Shown here in pieces: positions 19,194 through 29,000 of a DNA stretch of 48,088 nucleotides. The translations under genes were made by a program, and so were the position numbers. Under the pieces are notes generated by a model, which saw nothing but the letters and a program-made list of their open reading frames with translations, was not told where the DNA came from and searched no databases. Source of the DNA: Clostridia bacterium (GTDB lineage Bacteria > Bacillota > Clostridia > Oscillospirales > CAG-272); contig JAFVRG010000020.1 in NCBI GenBank assembly GCA_017504405.1, positions 105,881-153,968 on the forward strand. The letters are read 5' to 3'. How positions within the stretch are numbered: the stretch's first letter is position 1; each line of letters begins with the position of its first letter.

Positions 19194-20462
19194 ATGTCAA
19201 TGACAATGACACAGAAGATACTCGCCGCTCACGCAGGCAAGGAAAGCGTTTCGGCAGGCGAGCTCATTCTCGTTGACCTCGACAGGGTGCTCGGTAACGA
19301 TATTACCTCTCCCGTCGCAATCAAGGAGTTTGAGAAGATAGGAGTAAAAGAGGTTTATGACCGTGAAAAGGTAACTATGGTTATGGACCACTTCGCTCCC
19401 AATAAGGATATTAAAGCGGCAGTTCAGTGTAAAATGTGCCGTGATTTCTGCAACGAGAAGGATATTGTACACTTCTACGACGTAGGAAGAATGGGAATTG
19501 AGCATGCACTTTTGCCCGAAAAGGGACTTGTTGTTCCGGGTGACGTTGTTATCGGTGCAGACTCTCACACCTGCACGTACGGAGCGCTCGGAGCATTTTC
19601 CACAGGTGTCGGCTCTACCGATATGGCGTGCGGAATGGCTACGGGTAAGGCTTGGTTTAAGGTTCCCTCGGCGATAAAATTCGTTTTGACGGGCAAGCTC
19701 AACCGCTTTGTTTCGGGTAAGGACGTTATCCTTCATATTATAGGAAAGATAGGCGTTGACGGCGCTCTCTATAAGTCGATGGAGTTTGTTGGCGAGGGCG
19801 TCAGCGAGCTGTCTGTTTTCGACAGGCTCACTATCTGTAATATGGCAATTGAGGCAGGCGCAAAGAACGGTATATTCGAGGTTGACGAGAAAACTGTCGA
19901 GTACGTTAAGGAACGCTCCGACAGAAAAATTGTTGCCTACAAGGCAGACGAGGATGCAGAATACGATGAGGTTATCGAGATAAATCTCTCGGAAATCAAA
20001 TCAACCGTTGCGTTCCCCCATCTTCCCGAAAACACAAAAACCATCGACGAGGTTGGCGATATTGTTATCGACCAGGTTGTTATAGGCTCCTGCACTAACG
20101 GTCACTACAAGGACCTTGAGGAGGCGGCGAGCATAATTAAGGGTAGACGTGTTGCCAAAAACGTGCGTGCAATCATAATTCCCGCAACGCAGGATATTTA
20201 TCTCAAGGCGCTTGAAAACGGACTTCTCAAGGCATTTGTTGAGGCAGGCTGTGTAGTTTCTACACCCACCTGCGGACCTTGCCTTGGCGGTTATATGGGA
20301 ATTCTGGCGGCAGGCGAGCGTGCGGTAGCAACTACCAACCGTAACTTTGTCGGCAGAATGGGCGAAGTTACCTCTGAGGTATATCTCGCCAGCCCCGCAG
20401 TAGCGGCGGCGAGCGCAATTGCAGGAAAAATCGCAGACCCCTGCGAGATAGTAAAGGAGTGA
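19194..20462 (+). CDS. leuC: 3-isopropylmalate dehydratase, large subunit
   Basis: A 422-aa aconitase-type [4Fe-4S] subunit that, with LeuD, isomerises 2-isopropylmalate to 3-isopropylmalate. Cluster ligands are C300 (GSCTNG), C360 and C363 (TCGPCLGG). The [21 protein letters not shown] segment is typical. It is the short LeuC/HacA-like form used with a separate small subunit. The start at 19194 has AAAGGA upstream. LeuD follows after four bases, as expected for obligate partners. Confidence 0.95.
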   Translation: MSMTMTQKILAAHAGKESVSAGELILVDLDRVLGNDITSPVAIKEFEKIGVKEVYDREKVTMVMDHFAPNKDIKAAVQCKMCRDFCNEKDIVHFYDVGRMGIEHALLPEKGLVVPGDVVIGADSHTCTYGALGAFSTGVGSTDMACGMATGKAWFKVPSAIKFVLTGKLNRFVSGKDVILHIIGKIGVDGALYKSMEFVGEGVSELSVFDRLTICNMAIEAGAKNGIFEVDEKTVEYVKERSDRKIVAYKADEDAEYDEVIEINLSEIKSTVAFPHLPENTKTIDEVGDIVIDQVVIGSCTNGHYKDLEEAASIIKGRRVAKNVRAIIIPATQDIYLKALENGLLKAFVEAGCVVSTPTCGPCLGGYMGILAAGERAVATTNRNFVGRMGEVTSEVYLASPAVAAASAIAGKIADPCEIVKE

Positions 20463-20466
20463 GGGT

Positions 20467-20961
20467 ATGAAATACACAGGTAAGGTTATCAAATACGGCG
20501 ACAACGTCGATACCGACGTTATCATTCCCGCACGCTATCTCAACACCAGCGACAAAAAGGAGCTCGCATCTCACTGTATGGAGGATTTGGACAAAACCTT
20601 TCGTGACAGAGTAGAGGGGGGCGATATTATGGTCGCAGGCTTCAACTTCGGATGCGGCTCGTCAAGAGAGCACGCCCCGATAGCTATCAAGGAGAGCGGA
20701 ATTTCACTCGTTATTGCAAAGAGCTTTGCGAGAATTTTCTACCGCAACTCGATAAATATAGGTCTTGCAATCGTTGAGTGCCCCGATGCGGCAGAGGCAA
20801 TTATGGACGGTCATACCGTCGAGGCTGACCTCGATAACGGAGTTATTTACGACAAAACCACGGGCGAGAGCTTCAAAACTCAGCCCTTCCCCGCATTTAT
20901 ACAAAAAATCATCGAGAACGGCGGACTCGTTGAATCAATCCGCAACGGTGATATTAAATAA
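20467..20961 (+). CDS. leuD: 3-isopropylmalate dehydratase, small subunit
   Basis: A 164-aa swivel-domain partner of LeuC. The substrate-binding motif [16 protein letters not shown] is clear, as is the [13 protein letters not shown]-terminal segment. The short length matches the archaeal/clostridial LeuD type that pairs with short LeuC. It is separated from leuC by four bases and from leuB by ten. Confidence 0.95.
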   Translation: MKYTGKVIKYGDNVDTDVIIPARYLNTSDKKELASHCMEDLDKTFRDRVEGGDIMVAGFNFGCGSSREHAPIAIKESGISLVIAKSFARIFYRNSINIGLAIVECPDAAEAIMDGHTVEADLDNGVIYDKTTGESFKTQPFPAFIQKIIENGGLVESIRNGDIK

Positions 20962-20971
20962 GAGGTAAGAA

Positions 20972-22039
20972 ATGAATTACAACATAGCACTTTTAAGAGG
21001 TGACGGAATAGGCCCCGAAATCGTCGACAGCGCAGTTCGTGTGCTCGAGAAAATCGGAGAAAAATACGGTCACACCTTTAATTTCACACCCTACCTTATA
21101 GGCGGTGCTTCGCTCGACGAGTACGGTATTCCTCTCACACAGGAAACGATTGACGGATGCCTCGCATCCGACAGCGTGCTTTTGGGTGCGGTAGGAGGCC
21201 CGAAATGGGATACTCTGCCCGGAAATATGCGCCCTGAGAAGGCACTTCTCGGTATACGTGCGGCAATGGGACTGTTCACAAATCTTCGCCCTGCGAAGCT
21301 CTATCCTGCGCTCAAGGGTGATTGCCCTCTGCGTGAGGATATAGTTGCCAACGGCTTTGATATAATGATAGTCAGAGAGCTGACGGGCGGTATTTACTTT
21401 GGCGAGCGCGGTATGCGTGAGGGCAAATACGGCGAGGAGGCATACGATACTGAATGCTACAGCCGTATGGAAATTGAGCGTATAGCGAAGGTTGCATTTG
21501 AAACCGCAAGGAAGCGCAGAGGTAAGCTTATCAGCATTGATAAGGCAAATGTGCTTGACACCTCACGCCTTTGGAGAAAAATCGTTCACGAAATGGCAGA
21601 GCAGTACCCCGACGTTGAATGTAGCGATATGCTGGTTGACAACGCCGCAATGCAGCTCGTGCGCAACCCTGCGCAGTTCGACGTTATCGTAACCTCAAAT
21701 ATGTTCGGCGATATTCTCTCCGACGAGGCATCGCAGATAACAGGCTCTATCGGTATGCTCGCATCTGCATCTCTCGGTGATAATACCAGAGGTCTTTACG
21801 AGCCGATACACGGCTCCGCCCCCGACATTGCGGGACAAAACAAGGCTAATCCTATCGCAACCATTCTCTCTGCGGCAATGATGCTGCTTTATTCCTTCGG
21901 TCTTACCAAGGAGAGCGATGCAATAATAGGTGCGGTTGATGCAGTGCTTAACGCAGGCTACCGCACGGCAGATATTGCGCACGGCGGAGAGGCGCTCGGA
22001 ACGGTTGAAATTACCGATAAGATTATAGAGAACATATGA
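20972..22039 (+). CDS. leuB: 3-isopropylmalate dehydrogenase
   Basis: A 355-aa NAD+-dependent oxidative decarboxylase, the step before transamination to leucine. Motifs are [20 protein letters not shown] at the N-terminus, [22 protein letters not shown] and [38 protein letters not shown] is the NAD-binding loop typical of IPMDH. Length is normal. Its last four bases overlap the start of the next gene (ATGA). Confidence 0.96.
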   Translation: MNYNIALLRGDGIGPEIVDSAVRVLEKIGEKYGHTFNFTPYLIGGASLDEYGIPLTQETIDGCLASDSVLLGAVGGPKWDTLPGNMRPEKALLGIRAAMGLFTNLRPAKLYPALKGDCPLREDIVANGFDIMIVRELTGGIYFGERGMREGKYGEEAYDTECYSRMEIERIAKVAFETARKRRGKLISIDKANVLDTSRLWRKIVHEMAEQYPDVECSDMLVDNAAMQLVRNPAQFDVIVTSNMFGDILSDEASQITGSIGMLASASLGDNTRGLYEPIHGSAPDIAGQNKANPIATILSAAMMLLYSFGLTKESDAIIGAVDAVLNAGYRTADIAHGGEALGTVEITDKIIENI

Positions 22040-23205
22040 AAGACATAAAACAACTGTACAAAAGCCTATCGTCCTTTTCGGTTCTGCGCTCCTTGCTCGA
22101 AAAACCGCTTTTTACGCACTTTTTTGAGTATTGCAGACAAGAAAATCAATTCGACAGGCTCAGTGCGTACGGAGCATTCGTCTGCAACGTTTATAACAAC
22201 GGGGCAAACCTCACTGATTACGTGCTGAAAATGCTCTACGAGGATGAAAATATCTATGTAAAGCTTGCATCTCAGGGCGAAAAAATCAACGCAAATATTC
22301 AAAAAGAGGTAGAAAGGGAGCTCTCCGTTCTTTCCGCATTTTCCTCGCTTACGGCAGAGGATTTTTACAGCGAAATAGGTACGGATATTCCCGCCTTTGA
22401 TTCCTATGAGGCTGACGTTAAGGGGCTTTATGCAAAGCGTCTTGAGCTTATAGGTCAGTACGGATACGGAATTTTTGCATCAAACGCTATGTTCTCGGTG
22501 TCCGACAGCGGCGAAATTGTGCCCGTTGTCAGTGCCGATACGATAACCCTTGACAGCTTTGTAGGATATGAAAACGAGCGCCGCAGAGTCCTTGCGAACA
22601 CCGAGGCGTTTATCAGCGGCAGACCTGCCGCAAACGTTTTGTTGTACGGCGATGCGGGTACGGGTAAATCCTCAACCGTTAAGGCGGTTGTAAACCACCT
22701 CTTTGACAGAGGTGTACGCCTTATCGAGTTGCGCAAAAATCAGTTGCTTCTTTTGCCCAAAATTATGGGTGAAATCAGCAAAAACCCCCTGAAATTCATA
22801 ATATTTATAGACGATTTGTCGTTTAACTCAAATGATGACCAATTCAGTATGCTGAAGGCAACGCTGGAGGGCTCAGCGAGCGCAAAGGCGAAGAACGCAG
22901 TAATATATGCGACCAGCAACCGCCGACATATCGTCAAGGAGAGCTTTGCTGACAGAGAGGGCTCGGATATTCACAGAAACGATACCGTGCAGGAAAATCT
23001 GTCGCTCTCCGAGCGCTTTGGGCTCACTGTTTTGTTTGCAAAGCCCGAAAAGCGTCTGTATCTCGAAATTGTGCACGAGCTGGCTCTGCGTAACGGCATT
23101 GTTACCGATATGGCTGAGCTTGACAGAGCGGCAGAGGAATTTGCGCTCCGCCGTGGCTATCGCTCCGCACGCTGTGCAGAGCAGTTTATTCACAGCTTAA
23201 TGTAA
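22036..23205 (+). CDS. DUF815 AAA+ ATPase
   Basis: A 389-aa predicted ATPase of the DUF815 family. Walker [10 protein letters not shown] lies at residues 205-213 and Walker [11 protein letters not shown] has D259/D260; the [11 protein letters not shown] segment matches the family's sensor region. The N-terminal 190 residues are a helical region of unknown role. The family has no established function; an AAA+ chaperone-like activity is a guess from the fold. It overlaps leuB by four bases and is followed by ilvA after 42 bases, so it is embedded in the amino acid operon. I do not see a reason in the pathway for its presence. Confidence 0.85.
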   Translation: MKDIKQLYKSLSSFSVLRSLLEKPLFTHFFEYCRQENQFDRLSAYGAFVCNVYNNGANLTDYVLKMLYEDENIYVKLASQGEKINANIQKEVERELSVLSAFSSLTAEDFYSEIGTDIPAFDSYEADVKGLYAKRLELIGQYGYGIFASNAMFSVSDSGEIVPVVSADTITLDSFVGYENERRRVLANTEAFISGRPAANVLLYGDAGTGKSSTVKAVVNHLFDRGVRLIELRKNQLLLLPKIMGEISKNPLKFIIFIDDLSFNSNDDQFSMLKATLEGSASAKAKNAVIYATSNRRHIVKESFADREGSDIHRNDTVQENLSLSERFGLTVLFAKPEKRLYLEIVHELALRNGIVTDMAELDRAAEEFALRRGYRSARCAEQFIHSLM

Positions 23206-23247
23206 AGCTACTTTATTATCTGTTCGATAGAATAGGAAGGAAAAATT

Positions 23248-24441
23248 ATGCTGACACTTGACAACGTCTACCGTGCGAGCTATGCGTTAAAGGGCGTTAT
23301 CCGCCAGACTGACGTGATATATGCGCCCAAAATACGAAACGATGCGGAAATCTACTTAAAAACTGAAAATCTCCAGATTACAGGCTCGTTTAAGGTCAGA
23401 GGCTCGTACTATAAAATGTCAAAGCTCTCGCCCGAGGAAAAACAGCGTGGCGTTATCGCCTGCTCGGCGGGAAATCACGCACAGGGGGTCGCACTTTCTG
23501 CGCAGAAGAACGGAATTAAGGCAGTAATATGCCTGCCCGACGGAGCGCCTATTTCAAAGGTTGAGGCGACAAAGAGCTACGGGGCAGAGGTATGCCTTGT
23601 CGAGGGCGTTTACGATGATGCGTACAAAAAGGCGCTCGCCCTGCGTGACGAGTGCGGTTATACCTTTATTCACCCCTTTGACGATGAGGACGTTATAGCA
23701 GGTCAGGGCACTATTGCACTTGAGCTTGCAGAGCAGCTCCCCGACCTCGATGCAGTTATCGTTCCTGTTGGCGGCGGAGGACTTATTTCGGGTATTGCCT
23801 ATACTATCAAAACGATAAATCCAAAGGTTAAGGTGTACGGAGTTCAGGCTCAGGGCGCACCCTCAATGTATAATTCCGTCAAGGACGGAAAAATTGAGGA
23901 GCTGTCGGGAGTTTCGACCATTGCCGACGGTATTGCGGTAAAGAAGCCCGGCTCTCTCACCTACGCAATTTGCAAAAAATACGTTGACGAGATAGTTACC
24001 GTCACCGATGATGAAATTGCGGCGGCAATTTTGGCTCTTATGGAGCAGCAGAAAATGGTTACCGAGGGCGCAGGCGCCGTTTCGGTTGCGGCGGCTATGT
24101 TCGGCAAGGTGGATATTAAGGGCAAAAAGGCAGTATGCCTGCTCTCGGGCGGTAATATCGACGTTACGATACTTTCCCGTGTCATACGCCGAGGTCTGCT
24201 TATGTCAGGCAGAACCTGCCAGTTTATGATTGAGCTGGTTGATAAGCCCGGTCAGCTCAAAAACGTGTCGAGAATCATCGCCGACCTCGGCGGTAACGTT
24301 ACCTCGGTGCACCACGAAAGGGCAAACGAGGGCTCGGACGTCAATGGATGTTATCTCAGAATTGTTCTTGAAACAAGAAACTTTGAGCATATACGTGAAA
24401 TACGTGAGGCTCTTGTGAATTTCGGCTTCAAGCTGATTTAA
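23248..24441 (+). CDS. ilvA: Threonine ammonia-lyase (dehydratase) with ACT domain
   Basis: A 397-aa PLP enzyme turning threonine into 2-oxobutanoate, the entry to isoleucine synthesis. The PLP lysine is K49 in TGSFKVRGSYYK; the phosphate-binding PVGGGGLISG loop and SAGNHAQGVA are present. A C-terminal ACT-like domain (FMIELVDKPGQLKNVSRII onward, last 75 residues or so) suggests regulation. This shorter layout is shared by some catabolic TdcB-type enzymes. The operon context and the neighbouring RidA gene favour the biosynthetic role. Ribosome binding site GGAAGGA precedes the start. Confidence 0.93.
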   Translation: MLTLDNVYRASYALKGVIRQTDVIYAPKIRNDAEIYLKTENLQITGSFKVRGSYYKMSKLSPEEKQRGVIACSAGNHAQGVALSAQKNGIKAVICLPDGAPISKVEATKSYGAEVCLVEGVYDDAYKKALALRDECGYTFIHPFDDEDVIAGQGTIALELAEQLPDLDAVIVPVGGGGLISGIAYTIKTINPKVKVYGVQAQGAPSMYNSVKDGKIEELSGVSTIADGIAVKKPGSLTYAICKKYVDEIVTVTDDEIAAAILALMEQQKMVTEGAGAVSVAAAMFGKVDIKGKKAVCLLSGGNIDVTILSRVIRRGLLMSGRTCQFMIELVDKPGQLKNVSRIIADLGGNVTSVHHERANEGSDVNGCYLRIVLETRNFEHIREIREALVNFGFKLI

Positions 24442-24451
24442 GGAGTATGTT

Positions 24452-24826
24452 ATGAAAGAATATGTAAGCACCGATAAAGCGCCGGCGGCTATAGGACCTT
24501 ATTCGCAGGCGATAAAGGTTGGCGGTATTGTATATACGTCAGGGCAGATTGCAATAAATCCCGCAAGCGGAAATATAGAGGGCAAGGATATAGCGGAGCA
24601 GACCGAGCAGGTTATGAAAAACCTCGGTGAGGTTCTGGGTGCCGCAGGCTCGTCGTTTGACAAGGCAATAAAAACCACTTGTTTTCTTTCCGATATAGCG
24701 GATTTTGCAAAATTCAATGAAATTTACGGAAAATATTTTGTATCGAAGCCTGCACGCAGCTGCGTAGCGGTGAAGGATCTGCCTAAGGGCGCACTTGTCG
24801 AGGTCGAGGTTATAGCGGAGGCTTAA
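24452..24826 (+). CDS. ridA: RidA family enamine/imine deaminase
   Basis: A 124-aa protein of the RidA (YjgF/YER057c/UK114) family, which hydrolyses the 2-aminoacrylate or 2-aminocrotonate released by PLP dehydratases. Motifs are APAAIGPYSQAIK, YTSGQIAINPASG and the catalytic R102 in KPARSCVAV. Full family length. It begins ten bases after ilvA, whose products it is expected to detoxify, so the link is functional as well as positional. Confidence 0.95.
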   Translation: MKEYVSTDKAPAAIGPYSQAIKVGGIVYTSGQIAINPASGNIEGKDIAEQTEQVMKNLGEVLGAAGSSFDKAIKTTCFLSDIADFAKFNEIYGKYFVSKPARSCVAVKDLPKGALVEVEVIAEA

Positions 24827-24827
24827 T

Positions 24828-25694
24828 ATGAAAATTTCAACGTCGCTCAATATTTACAGCCCCTTTAATATTCCGTATAAGGAGAAAATAAAAAGGGCGC
24901 ATAATTGCGGTTTTTCCGTCTTTGATTTCAACGTATGCGATCGTGAAAATGATTTCTATAATTGCGATGCTTGGCGAGAAAATATAAGGGAAATTAAAAA
25001 ATATGCCGACTCTCTCGGCGTTACCTTCTATCAAACGCACGCACAAATGGTTCGGGACGATATGAACGTGCAGAAAACCGTTTCTACCGAGTCGGACGCC
25101 GCAATAAAAAAATCAATTGAGGCATCTGCAATTGCAGGGGCAAAATGGACGGCAATGCACGCCTTCGGCATCAAGGATAAGGGGGCAAGAATTGAAAGAA
25201 ATATTGAGCTTTTGCGCCCGTACGCAGAATTTGCGAGAGAGCATGGGATAGGCCTTGCGATAGAGAATATACCCGAGCGACTCTATTGGTATGACGAGAT
25301 TGTGAACGATAACAACCTCTCAACCGCAGACGATCTTATTGCGGTTGTCGATGTGCTCAATGCAGAGCTTGGCAACGTCGGTGTGTGCTGGGATACAGGA
25401 CACGCAAATTTGGTTGATAATCTAAGTCAGTACGACGAGCTCAAAAAGCTCGGTAAGAGGTTGAAGATAACGCATATCAACGACAACAAAAATCAGAATG
25501 ACGACCATCTGATACCCTTTTACGGCTCTGTTGATTTCTATAAAATTATCCAGGCACTGAGGGAAATTGAGTATGAGGGCACGTTCAATTACGAGGCGCA
25601 TTATTTTACATCGGGACTGCCTGAGGAGCTGGTTGATGACGCGGTCCGCTTTATGTACAAGGTAGCGCTTCACCTATGCGGTGAAGATAAATAA
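24828..25694 (+). CDS. Sugar phosphate isomerase/epimerase-like TIM-barrel protein
   Basis: A 288-aa protein of the xylose-isomerase-like TIM-barrel superfamily (AP endonuclease 2 fold). Probable metal ligands sit in YQTHAQM, AIENIPER, VCWDTGHANL, ITHINDN and YEAHYF, in family order. The substrate cannot be named from the sequence; members act on sugars, inositols and hydroxypyruvate. It starts one base after ridA and is the last gene of the operon before a strong terminator. A role in amino acid synthesis is not evident. Confidence 0.85.
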   Translation: MKISTSLNIYSPFNIPYKEKIKRAHNCGFSVFDFNVCDRENDFYNCDAWRENIREIKKYADSLGVTFYQTHAQMVRDDMNVQKTVSTESDAAIKKSIEASAIAGAKWTAMHAFGIKDKGARIERNIELLRPYAEFAREHGIGLAIENIPERLYWYDEIVNDNNLSTADDLIAVVDVLNAELGNVGVCWDTGHANLVDNLSQYDELKKLGKRLKITHINDNKNQNDDHLIPFYGSVDFYKIIQALREIEYEGTFNYEAHYFTSGLPEELVDDAVRFMYKVALHLCGEDK

Positions 25695-25712
25695 TTACAT
25701 GGTTGCAATTTC

Positions 25713-25748
25713 AAAAGAGGATTTTCTCACAAGAAAATCCTCTTTTTT
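25713..25748 (+). terminator. Intrinsic terminator of the leu-ilv operon
   Basis: Perfect 15-bp stem (25713-25727 with 25732-25746), CACA loop, ending in a run of T. Confidence 0.95.
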
Positions 25749-26032
25749 ATGTGAAAAAAAATAATACGTAGCTATAAAATTTTTGCAAAAAATAGTACAA
25801 TAATTGCAATGTGTTAATGAAAGGGGTGTTTTTTGGTACGAGCATAATAGAATATGTCAAAAGTAGAATAAGTCAAAAAAGTAAATAGGTTGAATGAAAA
25901 AAAGGGTGAAAATGTACATAATGCACAAAAAATGCCAAAAATTTTGTCAAAAATGTCAATTGAATTTTTTGCATAGTTGTAGTATAATTATATCATCCCA
26001 AATTATATTTTTTAAAAAAGGAGATTTTACCT
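25749..26032. other. AT-rich intergenic region with the A1 promoter
   Basis: No gene is supported here. It is strongly AT-rich with A-tracts and repeated TTGCAA and GTCAAAA words (for example 25857-25880 and 25943-25960). These may bend DNA or act as upstream promoter elements. The only convincing signal is the promoter at 25960-25988. Confidence 0.6.
25960..25988 (+). promoter_or_regulatory. Promoter for the A1-peptide-B1-C1 unit
   Basis: TTGAAT at 25960-25965, 17-bp spacer, TATAAT at 25983-25988, 45 bases before the A1 start. The leader carries AAAAGGAG before the ATG. Confidence 0.8.
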
Positions 26033-29000
26033 ATGAAGAAAAGAATTTTAAGTCTTGTTCTTGCAGTCGTAATGGTTTTGTGCCTTGTGCCCGCAATCTC
26101 GATGGTTTCGTTTGCGGCAGAAGAGGATTACAGCATCCTGCCCGACGACGAAAACAAGCAGCATTTTCTTGATATCATGGCGGCTTACGGCGACGACACG
26201 ATGCCCTCTGCTGCGACTATCAATGAAAAGCTGAACGGTTATCTTGCCCAGAATGAAAACTGGACTACCCAGCAGATTGCCGAGTATATGGCAACTCAGC
26301 TGAACGTCTATTTCCTCGACGAAATAACCGTATCCGACGGAGAGGGCGGCACTACCACCCAGAAGCTGTACGATGACACCCTCTACAACAGTATGTGGGA
26401 GGAAAACGTTGCAATAATCACGGATTACCTTAACAACAATGCAGGCAAAACGCAGGCGGCTATGGAAGAGAATATGCGTACAGCCCTTTTTGCGCAGCTT
26501 CTCTACATAGGCGGCAACAAGGATAACGGTTACCGTGCATATTCTACGAGGCTTTCGACGAACTACCTCGTTTATTCCGCTTGCAAGAGCATCGAGGATA
26601 TGACCGATACCGACACCTTTGCTCAGGGCTATGCAGATGCTATTTGGGCTAAGGGTGCCTGGACTCCCGAGGCACCGCAGGACGAGGCCTCGCAGAAGGC
26701 ATACGTCAAGGCAGCGGTTCTTAAGATCATTACTGACAACAGCCTGACCTCGGTTGGTACTAACCAGCAGGGAAATCAGGTCTTGACCCGTCTTGTGATG
26801 GCAGTTGATTTCCGTTCTGCTATAAACCTTACAACTAACACTGACGTTGCTAACCAAGGAAACAACTCAGGCTTCCGCTATCATGTGCTTTCCGCATACG
26901 AGGAGGCAATGAAGATGTCGAATTACGGTACAAATAAGGTTAAGGATTTCTACCTTAATTTTACTGACGTAAAGCTTGAGGGCGATGCTAAGTTTACCGA
27001 TGCTGAAACCGAGAAGGAAAAGCTCGGGGTTATCCTCGACTACTATTTTGCACCCGGTGCAGGTAACTACGGCTATTACGAGGACCTTTGGTATGATGAC
27101 GGACACCTGATTTACTTCGTTGATACCGCAAACCTCAACAACCCCTACGCTACCACGATAAACTCTACTCCCACCTCGGAAACCGATTTGACGCAGGTAG
27201 CTGTTGAGCCTACCCACTTTGCAAAGGCAATCATTGCGTCTCCTAACGGAGTTTACGGAACATACATGCGCCCATCCTCATCAGGCATACGTTCTCACGT
27301 CAAGGTTGTAGGCGGACAAAACATAGGCCGCTATTTCACCATTGGATATAACCAAACTCAAAATACCCAGATATTGACGACAGAGGTTGACGCTGACGGT
27401 TATCTCAGAGTATACGGTAGCACAACGACCGACACTCAGTTTAATTCATCCACCGCAAGTGGTTTTTCAAGATTTGCGGGAATATTCCTCGGATATTCCT
27501 ATACCTTTGCGGCTACGTGGGAGAAGCCTTGTATGCATGCTCAAACATCCTGGGCTAATCAGCCTCAATATGACTACAACTATTTCCTTGACAACGGTAT
27601 GACAATGACCGCTGATGAGAACGGTAAATACGGCGGATATACCTATCAGTTTAACACGAGAATTGATGCCGATTACTGGTTAAACAATTCAAACGGCACG
27701 GTAAGCTCGCTGTATTCTAATCTCGTTGCAACGGCAGATACCCCGACTCTGTCCGACAAGTATGCGACTAATCTTGGAAATAATCTGTACGGCGCTACGG
27801 CTACCGGAGCAAATTCCTATTCCTCTCTCGGTGCGGTTATAAGGATTGGATCCCGTTATGATGCAACCCTTAACGACGGAGCAGGCGGTTACGTTCCTAC
27901 CTACGGACGAGTTTATTCTCACTACAACGGTACGGGAGCTGTTAACGCTGCGCAAACCTCAGACCTTGGAACCTACATGTCAATCACAACAACTGCCAGC
28001 TTCACAGGAAATGATAAGGCTTCTAGTCTCGATTTCATGAAGATTGGTAACAGCGTCACCTCTGTTAAATATCAGCTGGCATACGCAGGTGATGACGATG
28101 CATTTTTACCTAATCCCAACGAAATGCACAGATCGGCAGTACAGGGAAGAAATATGTATCTGTCGATGGTCGTTCAGATGCAGGATAAGCAGATGAGCAG
28201 CATGCGTGTTTATGACGTTTCTCTCACTCAGGCGCAGATTGAGCAGAACGAGCTGGCTGATTTGTTCTACGAGAAGGGTATAGACCTCTCCGTATACAAT
28301 TCACTCTCGGACGATGCTAAGAGCAAGGTAATGGGAGATCTCGGCTCTGCTGATTTTGACGCTATTACGGTTGACGAAATAAATGCTGTAATCAATGCGG
28401 CTGCGGAGAAGGAGGGCACCTACTACGGTGATTACGCTCACCTCTGGTATGATGACGGACACCTCGTTTCCTTCGTTGACCTTATGGATATTACCGATGA
28501 GCAGAGAGCAACTCAGCTTACCGGCTCCACCGGAACCCAGTCGGCGAACTGGTATTACGTCGGCACTACGGACGTATACGCTAAGGATACTCGTCTTTTG
28601 GTTGGCTATTCCTTGAATCAGTACTATAACCGAGTAGGCGGAACAGTTCCCTTCTACTATCGCCGTTCATACGTCAGAATTACGGGCGGTCAGAATGCAG
28701 GCGACTGGTATATGATTACCACCTCTGGCACCGCTGATTCCTTCGCATTCCCCGCTGTCAGCGGCGGATTTACAGACCTGGGTAACGTTTCCAGCGGTTC
28801 GTACGGAGTTGGAAACAGAACAGGTATTTTGCTGACTAAGGCATTTTCCGATTATGAGGCAGGAATGTACTATCACTGCGCTCTTGAGGATTTGGAGGCT
28901 GAAAGCTATCTTCTTGGAAAAGAAGGCGGCGGAAACGGATTCTCAATAGATGCGGCAGTTTATATGGGAACCCCTGTCAGTATAAATCATAACATGGTTT

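Noticed and set aside
26048..26857. Minus-strand frames opposite the large exported genes
   Set aside because: They have no ribosome binding sites, domains or conserved context and arise from codon bias of the plus-strand genes.
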